From: Aaosphaeria pasadenensis
Taxonomy: Eukaryota; Ascomycota; Dothideomycetes; Pleosporales
Length of the DNA stretch: 64,000 nucleotides
Assembly (NCBI GenBank): GCA_022813625.1
Contig: JAKLMB010000036.1
Span: 248,001 to 312,000, forward strand
Reading direction: 5' to 3'
The notes under the pieces are model-generated. The model was not told the DNA's origin and searched no databases. It saw nothing but the letters and a program-made list of their open reading frames with translations. Shown here in pieces: positions 58,588 to 64,000 of this stretch (within the stretch, counting starts at the first letter, position 1; each line of letters begins with the position of its first letter). The translations under genes were made by a program, and so were the position numbers.

Positions 58588-59569
58588 CTACAAGTCGGCG
58601 TCGTCCTCGTCGGGGAGAGGCATCTGGGCAGCGTCTGCCATCTCCTTCTGGTACTGCTCGAGAACAGCCTGGTCGACCTGGACCTCTGGGGGAGCCAAGG
58701 CAGGGGCGGCAACGAATTCCTGGAGAATGCAATGTCAGTAACGTGTTTCCGTCAATACAGTAGTTCGCCATAGTGAAACTTACCAAAGTCTGATTGCCAA
58801 CGAGCTTTCGGGCAAGCCAGAGGAAGGGCTTCTCGAAGTTGTAGTTGGACTTGGCGGAGATGTCGTAGTACTGGAGGTTCTTCTTGCGGTGGAAAGTGAT
58901 GGACTTGGCCTTGACCTTTCGCTCCTTGACGTCGACCTTGTTTCCAGTGAGGACGATGGGGATGTTCTCGCAAACACGGACCAAGTCACCTATTTCATGT
59001 GGTAAGCGATGCGCCAAAGTCAAGGGGATAACAATTTGGGTGAAACCTACGGTGCCAGTTGGGAACGTTCTTGTATGTGATACGCGAGGTAACGTCAAAC
59101 ATGATTATACCGCACTGTCCGTTGATGTAGTATCCATCACGAAGACCGCCGAACTTCTCCTGGCCAGCGGTGTCCCAAACGTCGAACTGGATCTGGCCAA
59201 GGTTCTAGATTTTGTTAGCATTAGAAAAACTTCGAACGGAGGCAATAGGCTGTCACGTACGGTGGTGAATCCGAGAGGGTGGACCTCAACACCGAGGGTT
59301 GCGATGTACTTCTTCTCGAACTCGCCAGTAAGATGGCGCTTCACGAATGTGGTCTATGATGGATGAAAGTTAGCGCATGTTTGGCCATCAAAGCTGATGC
59401 GGTTGCTGTGTTTATCGGTCGTCAAATCTTGATTCCAGGCGTTTGCCGGCCCTTCCAAATCGCGAAAGAGAAAAAAAACCCGGTAAATATTTCCTACCTT
59501 TCCAGTTCCACCGTCACCGACAAGGACGAGCTTGAAGGTGGGCGTATCGTTGGCAGCTGCTTCAGCCAT
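58588..59569 (-). CDS. ran: Ran GTPase (Gsp1/Spi1)
   Basis: Five exons on the minus strand: 59498-59569, 59261-59353, 59051-59204, 58784-58989 and 58588-58719, with introns of 144, 56, 61 and 64 nt; 218 aa. All five G motifs are present: GDGGTGKT, the switch I region KKYIATLGVEVHP, DTAGQEKFGGLRDGYY, NKVD and SAKSNYN. The protein ends in the acidic DEDDADL tail that distinguishes Ran from other small GTPases and covers the nucleotide pocket in the GDP form. It drives nuclear import and export and spindle assembly. The first intron splits the P-loop lysine (GTGK) from the following Thr. Because the exons are short, the gene is nearly invisible to open-frame searches. Confidence 0.97.
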
Positions 59570-60147
59570 GGTTGTGTATTCGCTGTAGCGGGGTGACGGA
59601 GTGTGGTGTGGAGTGTGCGCGATCGCTGTCGACCTGGCAATTAGCTCAATCCAGAGAAGGGAGAGGAGCGCTTTAAAAGACTATTGCGACTCTTACCTTT
59701 TGCGGGCGCAGTTGTTGTGTAAAGAGAGGGTGGTGGATTGAAGTTTGAGTGATACCGTGGGGCAAAAGAGGGTGATGTTGGCGATGTTTTATGACCTGGT
59801 TGGTGCCGGCGGTGAGGATCTTGCAGGCCCGTGCGGCGTGGCTTGGCGGTTTTTTTCACAGGCACAGGCAACAAAGCTAGCAGGCAGGAAGTCTGCAGCG
59901 TAGGCAAAGAGGCACACAATAATAGGTACCTAAACATGATCACTCTATCACTCCATTACTATATTGAAAGCACTTCCACACCATCTTCCATTCATAGGTG
60001 CTTTTACAATCTCTTAACGCCGGGGATATCATGCTATTGCCAACGCGAAAAAGGTATGGTCCATTCCATGCATGCCACGCAGCAATCGCCGCCGCTGGCC
60101 CATCAGCAGCCTCAACTAGATAGATGGAAGAGAAGATGAGGGAAACT
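59570..60147. promoter_or_regulatory. Ran promoter and nas2 3' flank
   Basis: A 578-bp spacer. The minus-strand ran promoter occupies the left part and the 3' flank of nas2 the right. No gene is recognised. Confidence 0.55.
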
Positions 60148-61099
60148 TTACAAAGGAAGCAGATGACAGCCCAGCAAGCCTCTGCCGCCCCAATTCCGTC
60201 TTGGAGTGAGCTGCATCTCAACCGACTCCGACGGCCCACCTGTCGCGCTTTGTCGTAGCGCTTTTACAGTAATTGGCAGCTGTGACGTCGTTAGCTCAGA
60301 TACCTGTGAAAATGCCAGCCTGACGAGCGCATGTCTTGCAGCAAAAATCCTCTCACGAGGATTTCGTGCAGGGTACGGGTACATGCAAGCCAGCAGTGCG
60401 TGGTGGGGACAACTCACTCCTTCATTTTGGGACACAGCTTCCGCAACTCTGCTGAGCTTCTCGTGATTCGTCCAGTCCACCCAGCCAAACTTTGTTATGC
60501 TGTCTCCCACTTTCAGACCTGCAGACTCTGCCGGACTGCCAGCTACGATGCTGTTGACCTTCGCGAATGGCGCCTCCAAAGCACTCGATGCAGGTCCGCT
60601 CGCTAGACTTCGGCCTGCGGTGGTGTTATTGCCTTCGGCTTGTTGTTGCTGAAGGCGAGCGTGGTGTGCGTGAAGCCCCTTCTCGATGTGGTCCATAAGC
60701 TCCTTATAATCATTTCGCAGTCTTATTATGCGTGCTCTCGTTGTCCGGACTATATAACCCCGTCAGTTAAAGCCAGAATCATGAAGAGGCTATACCGACT
60801 CTGCGGGACATCGATATCACTGCGAGGGAAACCATCGAGGGTAGTAAGGCCGGTGGTCATTTTCACGCCATGCTGACCGAGAAATGTTAGTACAGAAACA
60901 CATAGAGAAAGTCCGCGAGGCCTGTTCATACCGAATCGAGTACCTGCCCCAGTGCTTTGAGTTCGGCTTCTACTCTGTCCTTCTCTGCTATGAGCTCCTG
61001 GAGCGATAGTTGTGCCTTGGGTACGCCATTCGAATTGCCTGAAGAGGTCGGGCCTGAGGACACGGTCGGTGCGTGGATGTCGTCCATATGTAATCCCAT
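60148..61099 (-). CDS. nas2: 26S proteasome assembly chaperone Nas2 (p27/PSMD9)
   Basis: Four exons on the minus strand: 60932-61099, 60800-60872, 60418-60749 and 60148-60303, with introns of 59, 50 and 114 nt; 242 aa. The N-terminus forms a helical hairpin (LSLQELIAEKDRVEAELKAL). It is followed by the conserved LDGFPRSDIDVPQIRTTRA and IIRLRNDYKELMDHIEKGLH. A PDZ domain (about 120-220) carries VNSIVAGSPAESAGLKVGDS. The protein ends WGGRGLLGCHLLPL, the family's C-terminal signature. Nas2 binds the ATPase Rpt5 during assembly of the proteasome base. The second intron has a rare GTCGGT donor, chosen because it alone restores DVPQIRTTRA. The 114-nt third intron is in frame and open. A second ATG at 61087 is an alternative start. 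Confidence 0.93.
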
Positions 61100-62052
61100 A
61101 AGTCGCAAGAGTAGAAGATGGATAATGCGCAAGGTGGTAAAGAGGTGAAACGAACAGAATAGCTCAGTTGCTTGGTGATATCACTAATACATTAATTCGT
61201 CCAAAGCTCTACACAGTAAGTATTAGGTGGGGGCGGGCGGCGGGGGAGCATGGAGGAGACATGATTGGACCGTGCGCCGTCCCATACCATCGATCCATCT
61301 TAAGTATAACTATCGCGACTTTACTCTCAATTAGAACATAAACCTACATTCTTGCTTGCTACCTCCTCCCTTTGAAACATCCATACCTCTCGCAGGCAGT
61401 TAAAAACCCCGACTCTGGCCTAGACTGACTTGAAACAATCTTCCATACAAAACTCTCAAGATGCTTATCAGGCGTTCCGTAGTCGCAGTCAGTTTATGTG
61501 ACATGCCGGAGTTTGTGAGCTAATCATAGGGTGTAAGCCAACGCAGGAGGGGGCGAGGTGTCACGCCTCGTAAGGCTGGGCCTCATCCCAAGATGGCCTC
61601 ATCTCCCTCTTCTTTCTCTTCAGTCGACACTTTACGGCCCCGCCCGTTCATGACATTGATGGCTCTGATGTTTCGAGTTCCTAATATGGCGTCTTGCGCC
61701 CACGCCCGTTCCATTACCCTGCGTTGGGGCATACCTTACCCTTACCTACTAGCAATTCCCAAAGTCATCCATCATCCGCGCTCTGCACCTACTGAATACA
61801 CTTTCTGCACTTTCTCTCTTCCTCTCTGCGCTTTCCAACCTCTTCTCGAACGACTTGACGATCTGGCGGTGTTTGTCTGCCTCTATCGTCCTTCGACTCA
61901 CCCTTCCCTTCATGACCCACTTGTCTCTCCTTAAGCCACTCTTCAAGTGGCCTTGAAAGTAATAATCTATATCTTTCATGCCGATTCGAACTTCCATCAT
62001 CTCCAGCAACTGGTCAATGCGATAATATTCAGGATCGATCAACCCGGCGACT
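61100..62052. promoter_or_regulatory. Divergent promoter, nas2 / RhoGEF
   Basis: A 953-bp spacer between divergent genes. It is CT-rich on the plus strand from about 61600 to 61940. Short open frames show no family features. Confidence 0.55.
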
Positions 62053-64000
62053 ATGGCTTCTGTGCTTTCGGTTCACTCGCAAAGCCCCTTCAAGCGATCC
62101 TTCAGTGACAATGTTTACGTCCACACGATATCTCCCTTAACCACAAGCTCCTTCGATTCTCTACAAGACATCACTCCCAACAATGCTTCAACGTGCTCTC
62201 TCTTCTCCGTCGCCACTATTGAGTCCTTGCAGCATGGAATATGGCTCCAAGGCAAAGAGAACTTGCCCCCTTTTGCCCCTACCTCACAGCTCGACATAAG
62301 TCTTGACAAGGAAATTTTTGTTACGGACAGTAGATCATTGGATCACTTCCCTCTGAAACGTACAGGTGCCATCAGTCGAAAGCGACCTTCTTTCTCGCGG
62401 ACAGAACTACCTTCAGAGCCCAACTTGAAGAAGAGAAGGGACAGCAAGCAGATCACGATAGTCCCCGTCCATGAAGACTTGAGCACGCCAAGTTCCGAGA
62501 ATATTGACCAATGTGGAGGAGACACCGAACTTCTCGACTTGTACGAAGCTATTCACGTCCCGTTACCCGAGGATCATACCCATAACATCTACGAAAGCGA
62601 GCTGGAATCTAACACCCAAGATTCGGACGACGAGACCCCAGCTGTCGAAGCCACACAGTCGCTGTCGTTTCGACGATGGATGAGCACATTGAGACGCCGA
62701 AAGGTCGGCCACCGGGATGAGCCCATAACTACAAAGCCGCGTTTGTCCATTGATGTCGCCTACAATAATGAAGCCCCGCCCAAGCGCAAACGTTCGGACT
62801 CTGTGTCGTCGTCTCTGAATTATGTTACGGCTATGAAAACTGCCTCAATTACGATAGCAAGTGCAAGTATAGCACCACGCTCAGACTGCGGCTTTCATAC
62901 CAAATTTCGACTGGGGAACCGGGAAAGCGGTGCATCGGAAGCAAGGCGATCAATCGACAACAGTCCCGTGACACTTGGACCCATCATTGACGAAGGTGCC
63001 TGGCTTCGTTCGATCCAACGACGCAAGATTGTTGAGGAGATCATCTCCTCTGAGGAAAGTTATATAGGAGATTTGAAGGTCCTGATCAATGTATGTGTTG
63101 GAACTCTTGAGATCTTGCAGACATTCCACTGACATCATTATGAAGGATTACTTCATGATACTCACCTCTGTCCCCACCTTATCAAATCACCAACGAGCAT
63201 CCATTCAACAAAATATCTCTCAGATTCTTCAACTGCATCAAGACCTTCTTGCAGATCTTCATAGGGTTGTGCCCAACGCGGAATACACCCAAAGCGCGCA
63301 ACAAGATCCATATCCAGTCACTAGAGCCAAACATATTCGATTCCACAGTGCAGATTTGACCACCCGTTTCACGGAGCATAAAATCACACGGAAATTGCGT
63401 CATTCTTTGGACATTGGGAGGTCTCCCGATCACAGACCTCGTGCCCTAGCGACCGACACCAAGACTGCGGGTGAGATTGCAAAAATATTCAACAAACATG
63501 TGAGTTTAAAGAACTGTCATTTACGCCTCTGTCCTAACAATTCCATCAGATGAGACGGTTCTTTACATACGAAGAGTACGGTGCACACTGGACGACCATG
63601 TCTCAAGATCTAACCTCCACGTGTAAAGGACTTCAAGGGTGGTTCGAATACGAGCGGGGTGTTGAGGCATTGTCGAAACTGGTATCGTCAGTGAACAACA
63701 GAGAAGTGAGCAGCAAGAAGGCATTGTCATTCTCAGACCTCCTTATCAAGGTAAGACCTCTTGTCTTACGCCAGTCAATTCGACAAATCTAATCATGTCC
63801 CTCAGCCCATCCAGAGAGTCTGCAAATATCCACTCCTGTTTGGCGACCTATGCCGACACACTCCCGTCTACGACGACCCTGAGGCCCATGCAGAACTGGA
63901 GAAGACTCTGTTTCGGTTTCAAGAGACGATTAGAGAAGTCAACAAAGCGAAAGACGATCCGAAGGCTCGAAAGCTAATTGAAATTTCTTGGCTACTTCAA
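62053..64000 (+). CDS. Rho guanine nucleotide exchange factor, truncated by window end
   Basis: Four exons visible: 62053-63090, 63146-63499, 63550-63750 and 63806 to the window end, with introns of 55, 50 and 55 nt. About 596 residues are seen and the frame remains open. The first 320 residues are disordered, rich in Ser and basic clusters (KRKRSDS, RRRKVGHRDE). A Dbl-homology domain starts at IQRRKIVEEIISSEESYIGD and proceeds through DYFMILTSVPTLS to the conserved CR3 helix PIQRVCKYPLLFGDLCRHTP. A DH domain activates Rho-family GTPases (Rho1 or Cdc42) in polarity and wall growth. The usual lipid-binding domain after DH would lie beyond the window. Which Rho protein it serves cannot be told from this part. 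Confidence 0.9.

Overview
This window is nuclear DNA from a filamentous ascomycete (Pezizomycotina). Nearly every gene is split by very short introns (about 46-65 nt, GT..AG, often with a CTAAC/CTAAT-like branch site). The coding genes look ascomycete (RPB2, Ran, Dsk2, Nas2, PPIL4-type cyclophilin, Cdc20), and two genes encode Zn2Cys6 regulators, a mainly fungal class. I cannot fix the class from sequence alone; Dothideomycetes or Eurotiomycetes are both possible. Gene models were rebuilt by hand from splice sites, and reading frames were checked across each junction.

Layout: (1) 1-22.7 kb is a housekeeping block: cdc20 (-), a kelch/BTB protein (+), a TPR/F-box/LRR protein of the Dia2/Pof3 type (+), an F-box/propeller protein (-), dsk2 (-), a quinone-oxidoreductase-like enzyme (+), RPB2 (+) and a cyclophilin-RRM-RS protein (-). 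(2) 22.7-25.6 kb has no recognisable gene. (3) 25.6-57.0 kb is an accessory region. It holds a Zn2Cys6 regulator (+), a giant GT4 membrane glycosyltransferase of 3,051 aa (-), a CE18-type polysaccharide deacetylase (+), a membrane-anchored GH114 glycosidase (+), a UDP-glucose 4-epimerase (+) and a second Zn2Cys6 regulator (+), with long gene-free spacers. (4) 58.6-64 kb returns to housekeeping genes: Ran GTPase (-), proteasome chaperone Nas2 (-) and a RhoGEF (+) cut by the window end.

The most notable content is the 29.1-53.2 kb block. Gene by gene it matches the galactosaminogalactan (GAG) exopolysaccharide cluster known from Aspergillus fumigatus: gtb3, agd3, ega3, uge3. Uge3 would supply UDP-Gal and UDP-GalNAc, Gtb3 would polymerise and export the chain, Agd3 would deacetylate it outside the cell, and Ega3 would cut it at the membrane. 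The fifth Aspergillus gene, sph3 (GH135, spherulin-4 family), is not visible. The place where I would expect it, between ega3 and uge3, is a 5.2 kb stretch with no recognisable gene. Zn2Cys6 regulators flank the set on both sides.
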